DNA of 51,088 nt, from assembly GCA_945957385.1 (NCBI GenBank), contig CAMFKP010000025.1, forward strand, positions 1-51,088. Reading direction: 5' to 3'. Below, one piece after another: positions 1 to 7,914 of the stretch. A model generated the notes under the pieces. It worked only from the letters and a program-made list of their open reading frames with translations, was not told the DNA's origin and made no database searches. The position numbers were made by a program, and so were the translations under genes. The DNA comes from an uncultured Aeromonadaceae bacterium (GTDB lineage Bacteria > Pseudomonadota > Gammaproteobacteria > Enterobacterales > Aeromonadaceae). Each line of letters opens with the position of its first letter. The stretch's first letter is position 1.

Positions 1-16
1 ACGAGAACACCGTTAG

Positions 17-54
17 CTTAGCGTACGATTTTTTCCGAATTCTGCGGTTCCCCC
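17..54 (-). mobile_element. Terminal inverted repeat of a Tn3-family transposon
   Basis: Read on the minus strand this 38-bp stretch starts with five G, then has CGCAGAATTCGGAAAAAATC in the middle and ends in ACGCTAAG. That is the layout of Tn3-family terminal repeats, and from memory it is very close to the Tn1721 subgroup. The G-rich outer end is at 54, so the transposon body lies to the left, outside the window, and base 55 onward is flanking DNA. A 5-bp target duplication would be 55-59, but the other end is not visible. No second copy of the repeat was seen in the window. Confidence 0.8.
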
Positions 55-129
55 ATCAAGGTGGTGGCCGTTGCCTTGTTATATGCCTTGCAGCGTATCA
101 ATGACTGACTATGCCAGCAGAGGAAAGAA

Positions 130-147
130 CAGCCTCTTTCGAGGCTG
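130..147 (-). terminator. Possible terminator after the EexN-like gene
   Basis: On the minus strand CAGCCTC and GAGGCTG form a 7-bp stem around a GAAA loop, seven bases beyond the stop codon of the lipoprotein gene. It is followed by a short pyrimidine-rich tract (TTCTTTCC). The U-run is poor, so this is a weak intrinsic terminator at best. Confidence 0.4.
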
Positions 148-153
148 CCAATT

Positions 154-375
154 TTACTTGTCTTTGTATTTGTCGTAAGCCGCTTGAGCCTTGGCACTAC
201 TCAACCCTGAGCGAGCATTGGTGCAGTTATCGCCAGACATATCACCGCTGGCGCACTTTTCCAGTACACTTTTGGCTTCGTCGGCGTGGGCTTTGTAGTA
301 GTCGCGGTCATAGACCCTCTCTGGTTGACCACAGGCACAGATCATCAGAGTGCAGGCGATGACTAGGTATCTCAT
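154..375 (-). CDS. EexN-family lipoprotein (plasmid entry exclusion)
   Basis: 73-residue protein with a lipoprotein signal (MRYLVIACTLMICAC): a short hydrophobic segment and a lipobox-like ICAC whose last Cys would be lipidated. The mature part has the EexN-family pattern: a tyrosine pair and His (DYYKAHADEA), then Cys, then DNCTNA. EexN-type proteins are made by conjugative plasmids and integrative elements and are thought to block uptake of a second copy; that role is inferred from the family only. I chose the ATG at 375 over the one at 387 because GGAA lies at the right distance before it and the protein then starts at the signal peptide. It follows the BamE-like lipoprotein by 23 bp on the same strand, so the two are probably co-transcribed. 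Confidence 0.72.
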   Translation of the reverse strand: MRYLVIACTLMICACGQPERVYDRDYYKAHADEAKSVLEKCASGDMSGDNCTNARSGLSSAKAQAAYDKYKDK

Positions 376-398
376 CTTTGGTTCCATCCCCGAGGCAG

Positions 399-740
399 TT
401 ACATGGCGGCTTTAATCAGTGGGTTATCGCCGCCGTCACCTTTCCCCTTGACGATATTTTTCAACACCCCATCTTTGTTCACGATGAAGGCTGTACTTTC
501 ATCCTTGTTCCCGCCGAGAGAATTGATCTCGGTGTAGCTATATGTCAGCCACTGATCCGTGCCGTCAGCGGTCATTTTTTGTGGAACGCCAAGGGCAGAG
601 ATGATCTCATCCTTCGTGGTCTTACCCACTTGAAACTTGGAGATGGTTGCCTGATTGACTTCAGTTCCTTGCTTGTAAGAACAAGCTGTCATACCCACAG
701 TGGCCATACCCAAGAGAATTCCCAACACCAGCTTTTTCAT
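399..740 (-). CDS. BamE/SmpA-OmlA-like small lipoprotein
   Basis: 113-residue predicted lipoprotein: the signal MKKLVLGILLGMATVGMTAC ends in the lipobox MTAC. The mature part carries the BamE/SmpA-OmlA-like pattern, a short helix with VGKTTKDEIISALGVPQ followed by a beta-rich half (WLTYSYTEI). Chromosomal BamE belongs to the outer-membrane barrel assembly machine. Copies like this one, next to an EexN-like gene, are common on conjugative plasmids and ICEs, where their job is unclear. The start at 740 is preferred to 749 because AAGGAT lies about 10 bp before it and the first ATG is too close to that site. A second BamE for the chromosome is not implied. Confidence 0.7.
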   Translation of the reverse strand: MKKLVLGILLGMATVGMTACSYKQGTEVNQATISKFQVGKTTKDEIISALGVPQKMTADGTDQWLTYSYTEINSLGGNKDESTAFIVNKDGVLKNIVKGKGDGGDNPLIKAAM

Positions 741-807
741 CGTGCTCATATCCTTCGATTCATTTGAGAACGATTAGGTTAGGCGAGAGAGGTAAGCATT
801 TCGATGT

Positions 808-831
808 AAAAAGGCTTCTTTTGAGCCTTTT
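808..831 (-). terminator. Intrinsic terminator after the KleE-like gene
   Basis: On the minus strand AAAAGGCT and AGCCTTTT pair over a 7-base loop and the stem runs into a T tract. It lies about 50 bp beyond the KleE-like stop codon and upstream of the BamE-like gene, so it would separate the two pairs of genes. Its A/T symmetry means it could also act on the plus strand. Confidence 0.5.
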
Positions 832-882
832 CATGATTGAAATCGCATTCTGCCAGTTTGGGGGGAGGTTATGTCTGGCTTG

Positions 883-1206
883 TTACGCATTTTTGCCGTC
901 GGGGTCATAGAGCGAAACATAGTAGGTCAGGGCACTAAACACCGCGAAGTGGAGCAGAAATCGCCATCCTGAATAGGTATCAGGATGGTTCCAGTCGATC
1001 AGCATCCGGATGAACTGAATGGTGACATCAAAGGCCAATACCCATCGAAGTAGCGGCCATGATAGTACGGTCATGTACCAGACGGCCTTCAGGGTCTTTC
1101 TTCTTAGACTCTGCAGCAGGTTCGGGGCGGTTTTGGGCTTAATTGGCTGGCCAGGTGTCTGTTGTGCTGGCTTCTTCCGCTCAGGAAACTTGATGACATT
1201 GGTCAT
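883..1206 (-). CDS. KleE-like plasmid stable-inheritance protein
   Basis: 107-residue protein. It begins MTNVIKFPERKKP, has a basic Pro/Lys/Gln-rich linker, then two hydrophobic segments (about residues 48-68, VWYMTVLSWPLLRWVLAFDV, and about 82-98, WRFLLHFAVFSALTYYV) and ends DPDGKNA. The VIKFP start and the WPLLRWVL...FIRM..W...GW.FLLHF...TYYVS pattern match what I remember of KleE of IncP plasmids, a small membrane protein of the kle stable-inheritance region whose molecular role is not known. The ATG at 1206 (GGAAG about 11 bp upstream) is chosen over 1290, which would bury the gene in its neighbour. It overlaps the end of the upstream gene by 26 bp, suggesting coupled translation. Confidence 0.65.
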   Translation of the reverse strand: MTNVIKFPERKKPAQQTPGQPIKPKTAPNLLQSLRRKTLKAVWYMTVLSWPLLRWVLAFDVTIQFIRMLIDWNHPDTYSGWRFLLHFAVFSALTYYVSLYDPDGKNA

Positions 1207-1483
1207 GGTCAGTGATGCTTCCTTGGTGTTTGGCGTGGGCGCGGAGGATGGCGCTATATTTTGCTCGTACTTCTGCAACCATCTCATCATCGTTTACACG
1301 CATGGCGGAGCGCTCCCTGGTGAGCTGTAAGCACCGATCATTCATCATTTCCAGCCGTTGCTCATCGGGAGAATTTTTCTTCTCCTCGTTGTAGACCTCT
1401 GCAGAGTAGATGGCTATCACATGATTGATCGCCTCTCTGGCACATTCAAAGTTGATGGATTGCTCTTGTGTCCATGTTGTCAT
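1181..1483 (-). CDS. Unknown 100-residue protein of the plasmid-like block
   Basis: I do not recognise this gene. It encodes a 100-residue, mostly hydrophilic and probably helical protein rich in Glu, Arg and Met, with no signal peptide, membrane segment or metal motif. An excellent ribosome site (AAGGAG, 8 bp before the ATG) supports the start. It is the first gene of the minus-strand block and its 3' end overlaps the KleE-like gene by 26 bp, so the two are very likely translated together. The context suggests a role in plasmid maintenance or its control, which is inference only. Confidence 0.6.
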   Translation of the reverse strand: MTTWTQEQSINFECAREAINHVIAIYSAEVYNEEKKNSPDEQRLEMMNDRCLQLTRERSAMRVNDDEMVAEVRAKYSAILRAHAKHQGSITDHDQCHQVS

Positions 1484-1957
1484 CGTTCATCTCCTTCGAG
1501 GTTAGCTGCCAGCATTGTGTCACTACCAATTGAGTCTCATAATGAGCTATATCCGTCATACATTCTATCTAGGCACCATATTTCTGTATTTATTCGTTCA
1601 GTGCTCTGTTACGAACGCTTGACGGCCCGTCCATCGATAGATCGCTAAAACTTTTGTTCGTCGTTAATGTTTATGCCAATTTTTCAATATGTTGGTTGCG
1701 TCAATGTATCAACGCATAGGATACTTTTGAGTCATTTATCAATGGCTAACACTAGGTCAAGTAACGCCATGAGGGGCTAAGCCAGCAGAATGTTGAGTGA
1801 TTGGCGAAATTGCTTACAGCGGAAAGGCGTGGTTCATTCGAGGCCTTTGTCGTGAGAAGGGTATATCGATCAGTCGTTCTCTTTATGATGGGGCGTTATG
1901 CGAAAGAAGAACGGGTGATACAGCCGATAATCTTGATTCAATATAAGGAATTAGTAC
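1484..1957. other. Non-coding gap between the plasmid-like block and the helicase gene
   Basis: About 470 bp, AT-rich in its middle, with no convincing gene. It must hold the promoters for the leftward plasmid-like operon and the rightward helicase gene. I see no clear sigma70 pair, no tRNA and no second transposon repeat. The helicase ribosome site (AAGGA, 8 bp before the ATG) is at its right edge. Confidence 0.5.
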
Positions 1958-4900
1958 ATGAGTGATACATCCGAGAATCTCTACGATGAAGATAATGTAA
2001 TGAGTTTGGAGGACCCGCCCTCAGTTACTTCATTTCGTGATGCCTTTGATGTGTCAATCGAGTCGGCTAAAATAATGAATTACGCCGCCGCCCAAAATAA
2101 CATTCCGCTGGTTCAACGCCTGATTATTCGCAACAAGACCGATCAGCCGTTCAAACTGGTGGATTTGCAGATCAGCGCCAATCCTGCATTTTTCGAGTCC
2201 AAGCGATTTACCTTTGATACCTTCGGTGCTGCAGAATCTCGAACCTTCAATTCAGTTCAACTAAATCTCTCGTTAAAACACGATTATCTGTTTGATTTAG
2301 ATGAGGCCGAGTCTGGTGACATCATAATTACAGTAGCCAAAGAAGGCGAAGAGTCCTTGGTGCACCACGAGCCAATCCGCGTATTGGCGCGCAACGAGTG
2401 GGGGGCCACTCTTGGTTTACCTGAACTCTTGGCGGCGCATGTTCAACCCACCCCCATAGAAGTCGATCGCATTCTGTCCTCCGCCTCATCTTTGCTCAAG
2501 TCATCGGCAGGATTGAGCATGAATGGATATCAGAGCAAGAACCGCGAGTATGTCTGGAAACAGGTAAATGCAATTTACCAGACGTTGGCAAATATGGGTT
2601 TTCAATATGCCCCGCCGCCTGCTTCTTTTGAACGAACTGGGCAGAAGATTCGCACAACCGCCCAGATCCTTGATGGCAAGATGATGACTTGTCTGGACTC
2701 CAGCGTACTCCTAGCCGCTTGTCTGGAGCAGGCGGGTTTAAACCCCGTGATATTACTCAAAGAAGGTCACGCGTGGGTCGGGGTTTGGTTGGTCGATTCG
2801 TACTTTTCCAACCCCGTTGAAGACTGTGCCCAAGATGTGAGAAAGCGGATTGCCTCTGGAGAGTTTCTCACGCTTGAGACTACCGTGATTCCTCAGGCTG
2901 CTTCCATGAAAAAAGCTATTGCCGATGCAGCGCATTACCTAGACGGAGCCCATGAGCATACTTTTGAATACGCCATTGACATCAAGAGAGCTCGCCAGAA
3001 TCACATTCGTCCGATGCGCGCTGCCGCAGAAGTTGGTAAGGGTGCCGTCGAACCTGGAATTGTTCTACCTCCTGTTGGACCGACAATTGAAGATGTTCCT
3101 GTATTGCCCCCACTAGATCCTGGTGTCATAACCACCGAAAACGTGGTGACCGACAACACGCCAGAAGGTCGCATGGCAAACTGGAAATCTAAATTGCTAG
3201 ACCTGACCCTGCGTAATCGGTTGCTGAACTTCAAACCCAGCAAAAAATTCCTGAAAGTTGTGATCCATGATGCTGGTGATCTGGAAGACGCACTTGCTGC
3301 TGGCGGTGAATTTAAGCTCGTAGCTAAGCGTTCGATGGCTGACATGGGTGATCCTCGCAGTGAGGATGAATTCAAAGCTGAGCACGGCATGACTTCAGCT
3401 GAGCTGCACGCCAAGTCAGTGTTGTCCAAAAAAGAGATCTGCTTTGATGTAGAAAAAGACAAACTACAGGACTACGCCACGGTCATATTCCGAGAGGCCA
3501 AAAACGCCTTGGATGAGACTGGCTCCAATAGTCTATATCTTGCGCTGGGTACCTTATGCTGGAAAGAAACACCCGAGGCTGAGACCGTCTTGAAGGCACC
3601 CATTCTTTTAGTGCCTGTGAAATTGAAGCGCGGTGCAGTAGGCTCCGGCATCCGATTAGAACGTCTGGATGAGGAGACCATCTTTAACCCCACACTTTTG
3701 CAAAAGCTGGCAATAACATTCGATATCGCCCTGCCATATGTCGACGGACAACTGCCTACTGATGACTCCGGCGTGGATGTAGACAAAATTTTTGCGACAT
3801 TAAGGAAAAAAATCGAGGACTTGAAAGGTTTTGAAGTCATCGGGGATTCTTATCTTGGGCTGTACTCTTTTGCTAAGTACCTCATGTGGCGGGACCTATC
3901 CAAAAATACGCAGGATTTGCTCAAAAATAAGGTGGTGGACCATTTGGTAAACCATCACGGCGAGAACTTCCAGGACGACACCAAAGCGGTCAGACCTGAG
4001 GATTTGGATCGCGATTTTGCACCTCAATCGCTATATACACCGTTGCTGGCTGACTCGTCTCAATTGGCCGTGATCTGCACTGCTGAGAAAGGCCGCAACA
4101 TGGTCGTGGAGGGTCCTCCAGGAACGGGCAAGTCCCAAACCATTACCAACCTTATCTCCCACTTCCTTGCGAATGGTAAGACCGTACTCTTTGTGGCTGA
4201 AAAAATGGCTGCCTTGGAGGTGGTTCACAATCGCTTGACCGACATTGGGCTGGCTGAGTTCTGCCTGGAACTGCACTCGACCAAAGCAAAGAAATCAGAG
4301 ATTTCCAAGCAATTCGTTCAGGTGCTCGACTGTGCCGACAACAAACTCGTGGCTGACTGGGAACGCGAGGCAGAGCGGTTAGCAGTGCTCAGAAACGAAC
4401 TGAATGCTTTGGTAAGAGCGCTGCACCAGACCCATCGAAACGGGTTGACTGTCTACGAAGCTATGGGTTGGACGTTGGCGAGCGACAAGGAACCAGCTCG
4501 ATTCGACTGGGCCGACCCAGAGGTGCATGACTACAAGGAAAAATGCAATCTGGAGGATTTCGTAGGCGATTTAGCCGCACTCGCCACTCGTCTTTCAAAA
4601 ATAGCGTCACACCCTCTCAGTGAAGTGAAAAAAGCAACGTGGACTCCCTCGTGGCAGGACAATCTCTTGCAAACGGCTAAGCAATGCGCTGAGCAAGTTT
4701 GTAATCTCGAGGCTCGACTGCAGGACTTTTCAGCACTCGTAAAAATCGACGCTAACCTTGCTAGTTTGAATCAACTCCAGTCCATTGATGAGCTTGCAAA
4801 TGCGTTGCTTAACGCTTCACAGGTGCCGATGGAGTCAGCCAGTCAGGTTTTCAGTGCGCAAGAGCGCAAGAAACTAGGCGAACTGATCCGTCATGGTCAG

Positions 4901-7309
4901 ATTCGCACAACGCTTTGGTCTTGTTTCCATAACTATGATTCGGAACTAAAAACGCTGAAAGCTGCACCTCTGAAACTTCATTGGCGAAGCGCTTCTCAGG
5001 ATTGGTGGCCCAAGAAGTGGTTTACCAAGCGCAAAGTCTCTAATCAAATTAGACTTTTTAGTCTAGACAAAACTCGGGTGACCGATGATGCGATGGATTC
5101 GTTCCTTGATAATTTGGCCAAATTAAATGAAGAGGATCTGTACCTTCACGAGAATGCAGTAGTTGGAGCAACTTGTTTGGGTGATGTTTTCAAGGCTGAG
5201 AATACCGATTGGGATAAGGCTGCAGCTCATCTTCGTTGGATGGAAGCCCTGGCATTATCCGTGCAAAAAACCTTTGACGCACAGATGGAACACCTTGAAA
5301 CAGCAAGAAACTCGCTTCGCATTCTGCTTACTGATCAAAGTGATTCCTTCGTTCCTGGCGGGCGTCTTTACAACGTAGCGCAGGCCTATCGTGACGCTTA
5401 CTCGGCATTCACAGCGGCTTACAACAGTCTTGAGGATCTCGCTGACAATAACGAATTTTTAGGTGGCGCGACCCAAATTGGGATTCTGAGTCGTATACGC
5501 TCGACGCAGGCTCAGTGGCAAACAAACAAGCAGGAAATTCAGCCATGGTGTGTTTGGAACGACTCACGTTCCAAGGCGCTGTCACTGGGCTTGCAGGGCC
5601 TGATTGATCAAGTTGAGCAGGGCCTAGTAGATCTTGCCGATCTAAAGGGACATTTTGTGGTGTCTTATGCGAGCTGGTGGTTGAAGCGTATTTTGGATAG
5701 AGAGCCTTTGCTTGCGAACTTCTCTGGTGCATCACAAGCCCATAAGATTGCAGAGTTTCAGCAGGCGGATGAGCGCTTTCAGAAACTCACCATCCAGTAT
5801 GTTCAGGCCAAGCTACGTAGCAAAATTCCGAACGGCTCCGAATTGTCTGGTGATCTAAAAAGCGAAGTAGGGTTTTTACGTCATGAAGCGCAAAAGCAGA
5901 AGATGCACAGACCTATCCGCGAGGTGCTTAAAAAATCCGCAGTAGTTTTGCCCCGCCTGAAACCCTGTCTGCTGATGTCGCCTCAATCAGTTGCGCAGTA
6001 TTTGGATACAAGCACGCAAACATTTGATGTAGTTATTTTTGATGAGGCATCACAGATTCCAACATGGGATGCAGTTGGCGCCATTGCGCGGGGTAACCAA
6101 TTGATTTGCGTAGGTGACCCCAAACAGTTGCCTCCAACTAACTTCTTTAGTTCCTCGGATGCTTCTGGCAACTTTGATGATGAAAACCTTATAGAGATGG
6201 AGTCAATTCTGGATGAATGCTTGTCTTGTGGCATGCCGTTGTCTCGTCTGGCTTGGCACTATCGCTCGCGCAACGAAGGGCTGATTACATTTAGCAACCA
6301 CCAGTACTACGGCTCGGATTTAGTTACCTTCCCAAGTCCTGTGGAAATAGATAACTCGGTGGAGTTTGTTGACTCGCAGGGCATATATGAGCCCGGAAAA
6401 TCCCGCACAAACAAGATTGAAGCCGCCAAAATAGTTGATGAGATTGAGCGCCATTACCTCTCAGGAGCGGGGAAGGAGTTCTCCATCGGAGTTATCACCT
6501 TTAACTCCACACAACAGGCGTTAATAGAGAAATTGTTGGATCAACGACGTCTTGCGAATCGACAGCTGGATGAATCCATCGCGCAGGCAGGCTCAGAAGA
6601 ACTTTTCATCAAAAACTTGGAAAATGTCCAAGGTGATGAGCGAGACATCATATTGTTCTCAGTAACCTTTGCTAAGGATGCAAACGGTAAGTTGAGCATG
6701 AACTTCGGCCCTATGAACAAGGAGGGTGGCCACCGTCGTCTTAACGTGGCAGTAACCCGAGCCCGTCACAAGGTCAAGATTTTTTCAAGCCTACGTCCAG
6801 AGGATATCGACTTATCGCGCACTAACGCCAGGGGGGTGGCAGACATGAAAGCCTATCTGGATTTTGCGCTGCATGGAGCTCGAGTTTTGGCTAAGCAAGC
6901 GACCCCGACGGGTCGGGAACCGGACAGCCCTCTTGAATTACAGGTCATAGAAGCCTTGCGCAACCGCGGCTGGCGTGTTGTGCCACAAGTGGGTGTATCT
7001 GGTTATCGTATCGACATGGCAGTGGTCAATCCGCATGCCCCAGGCAAATTTTTACTGGGCGTCGAATGTGATGGTGCCACTTATCATTCCGCGCCAAGTG
7101 CCCGAGATCGAGACCGCCTCCGCCAGATGGTGCTCGAAGGTTTAGGTTGGAATATTCACCGAATTTGGTCGACTGACTGGTGGTTTAATCGAGAACTTCC
7201 CCTAAAAGCGCTGCTAGCACGGCTAGATGAATTGGAAGTGCAAGCTCGCTTGGATGTGGTCAAAGTCAGAGATGAAGACATCCAAACTGAAGCATTAGTT
7301 GCTGGTTAA
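1958..7309 (+). CDS. DUF4011-helicase-Vsr protein (Hhe-type anti-phage defence)
   Basis: 1783-residue single-gene defence protein. Order: beta-rich Ig-like N terminus (about 25-150); transglutaminase-like segment (about 230-290) with TCLDSS at Cys245, GHAW at His271 and Asp280; DUF4011 starting at WKSKLLDLTLRNRLLNF (about 407); superfamily-1 helicase with Walker A GPPGTGKS (719-726), Walker B DEAS (1362-1365), GDPKQLPP (1386-1393), NVQGDERD (1556-1563) and motif VI VAVTRAR (1597-1603); then a C-terminal Vsr/MTES_1575-type nuclease with YRID (Asp1686) and VECD (Glu1703, Asp1705) followed by YHS and RIWSTDWW. The long insertion between Walker A and B is helical. This is the architecture reported as Hhe in the 2020 survey of defence genes by Gao and colleagues. 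All helicase and nuclease residues look intact. It stands alone, base composition is lower in GC than the core genes, and it adjoins a transposon end and plasmid-type genes, which fits horizontal transfer. Confidence 0.88.
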   Translation: MSDTSENLYDEDNVMSLEDPPSVTSFRDAFDVSIESAKIMNYAAAQNNIPLVQRLIIRNKTDQPFKLVDLQISANPAFFESKRFTFDTFGAAESRTFNSVQLNLSLKHDYLFDLDEAESGDIIITVAKEGEESLVHHEPIRVLARNEWGATLGLPELLAAHVQPTPIEVDRILSSASSLLKSSAGLSMNGYQSKNREYVWKQVNAIYQTLANMGFQYAPPPASFERTGQKIRTTAQILDGKMMTCLDSSVLLAACLEQAGLNPVILLKEGHAWVGVWLVDSYFSNPVEDCAQDVRKRIASGEFLTLETTVIPQAASMKKAIADAAHYLDGAHEHTFEYAIDIKRARQNHIRPMRAAAEVGKGAVEPGIVLPPVGPTIEDVPVLPPLDPGVITTENVVTDNTPEGRMANWKSKLLDLTLRNRLLNFKPSKKFLKVVIHDAGDLEDALAAGGEFKLVAKRSMADMGDPRSEDEFKAEHGMTSAELHAKSVLSKKEICFDVEKDKLQDYATVIFREAKNALDETGSNSLYLALGTLCWKETPEAETVLKAPILLVPVKLKRGAVGSGIRLERLDEETIFNPTLLQKLAITFDIALPYVDGQLPTDDSGVDVDKIFATLRKKIEDLKGFEVIGDSYLGLYSFAKYLMWRDLSKNTQDLLKNKVVDHLVNHHGENFQDDTKAVRPEDLDRDFAPQSLYTPLLADSSQLAVICTAEKGRNMVVEGPPGTGKSQTITNLISHFLANGKTVLFVAEKMAALEVVHNRLTDIGLAEFCLELHSTKAKKSEISKQFVQVLDCADNKLVADWEREAERLAVLRNELNALVRALHQTHRNGLTVYEAMGWTLASDKEPARFDWADPEVHDYKEKCNLEDFVGDLAALATRLSKIASHPLSEVKKATWTPSWQDNLLQTAKQCAEQVCNLEARLQDFSALVKIDANLASLNQLQSIDELANALLNASQVPMESASQVFSAQERKKLGELIRHGQIRTTLWSCFHNYDSELKTLKAAPLKLHWRSASQDWWPKKWFTKRKVSNQIRLFSLDKTRVTDDAMDSFLDNLAKLNEEDLYLHENAVVGATCLGDVFKAENTDWDKAAAHLRWMEALALSVQKTFDAQMEHLETARNSLRILLTDQSDSFVPGGRLYNVAQAYRDAYSAFTAAYNSLEDLADNNEFLGGATQIGILSRIRSTQAQWQTNKQEIQPWCVWNDSRSKALSLGLQGLIDQVEQGLVDLADLKGHFVVSYASWWLKRILDREPLLANFSGASQAHKIAEFQQADERFQKLTIQYVQAKLRSKIPNGSELSGDLKSEVGFLRHEAQKQKMHRPIREVLKKSAVVLPRLKPCLLMSPQSVAQYLDTSTQTFDVVIFDEASQIPTWDAVGAIARGNQLICVGDPKQLPPTNFFSSSDASGNFDDENLIEMESILDECLSCGMPLSRLAWHYRSRNEGLITFSNHQYYGSDLVTFPSPVEIDNSVEFVDSQGIYEPGKSRTNKIEAAKIVDEIERHYLSGAGKEFSIGVITFNSTQQALIEKLLDQRRLANRQLDESIAQAGSEELFIKNLENVQGDERDIILFSVTFAKDANGKLSMNFGPMNKEGGHRRLNVAVTRARHKVKIFSSLRPEDIDLSRTNARGVADMKAYLDFALHGARVLAKQATPTGREPDSPLELQVIEALRNRGWRVVPQVGVSGYRIDMAVVNPHAPGKFLLGVECDGATYHSAPSARDRDRLRQMVLEGLGWNIHRIWSTDWWFNRELPLKALLARLDELEVQARLDVVKVRDEDIQTEALVAG

Positions 7310-7548
7310 GTGGTGCATAGCTAGCGTTATCTATTGGGGACTGTTTATTTCGAGGACTATTGAGACGGAAAAACCAGTTATTCAGGGCATGGTATAGTTA
7401 ATGGCATTGCTGGTGGTTGTGTTTGTAAGTTATTGAATAATAAAGTGTTTTATTCGTCATTAACAATAGAGTGGGAGTGATAGTGGCTTGTAATTGATTG
7501 ATTAATATGGATTAAATTAATTACGTAACCGTTATTTCTATATTATCA

Positions 7549-7663
7549 ATGGCATTTCACATGGCACCGCAATGGTCTGCCATGAGATAGACACCGATAC
7601 CATGGAAGGCGTGAGAAATGCCGACATGGTATCGGTTTTTTTGTCTGTGGCGTCCGGTAACCG
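7549..7663 (+). repeat. Duplicated structured intergenic element, copy 1 (candidate RNA)
   Basis: About 115 bp shared with 14836-14948 in the same orientation; the blocks CATGGCACCGCAATGGTCTG, CATGGTATCGG plus T-run, and CTGTGGCGTCCGG are identical. Within it GGCATTTC (7551-7558) can pair with GAAATGCC (7615-7622), which lies in the loop of the terminator hairpin 7593-7636, giving a pseudoknot-like fold. CATGGCA and TGCCATG (7560-7566, 7578-7584) form another hairpin in this copy only. There is no open reading frame. The flanks of the two copies are unrelated. It could be a small RNA, a 3'-UTR element or a small mobile repeat. Confidence 0.6.
7593..7642 (+). terminator. Strong intrinsic terminator inside element copy 1
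   Basis: A perfect 12-bp stem, ACCGATACCATG with CATGGTATCGGT, and a 20-base loop, followed directly by a T-run (7637-7642). It would end any rightward transcript from the helicase gene or from the element itself. Confidence 0.75.
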
Positions 7664-7685
7664 GTGATGACTGAAAACTGGTTGG

Positions 7686-7911
7686 CTATCCCATCATCTT
7701 GATCTGATAGCAGGTATTTCTGCCGCCTCCTGGTAATTTCTCAAGAAAGCCTTTCGCCAATAAGTCGGCCAGATGGCGTGTGGCTGTGGCTTTACTGACT
7801 TTGGCTACCACCTGATATTGGCTGGCGCTGATGCCCTGCAAAAATCCATTCCCACCGCCGCCTAACTTTAGCTCGGGTAAACGGATGCCCTGGACACTTC
7901 TCCTATCCGTG
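7686..7911 (-). pseudogene. 3' stub of a Fic-family gene
   Basis: The minus strand here reads, without a start codon, ...GIRLPELKLGGGG, NGFLQGISASQYQVVAKVSK, ATATRHLADLLAKGFLEKLP, GGGRNTCYQIKMMG and stop. This is the winged-helix tail typical of Fic-domain proteins: KVSKATATRHLADL is the recognition helix region and GGGRNTCYQI the wing. The catalytic Fic domain (HxFxxGNGR) is absent; the reading frame meets the end of the oxidoreductase gene at 7915. It is too short to act as an AMP transferase and is best seen as debris left when the neighbouring DNA was exchanged. Confidence 0.65.
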
Positions 7912-7914
7912 ATG

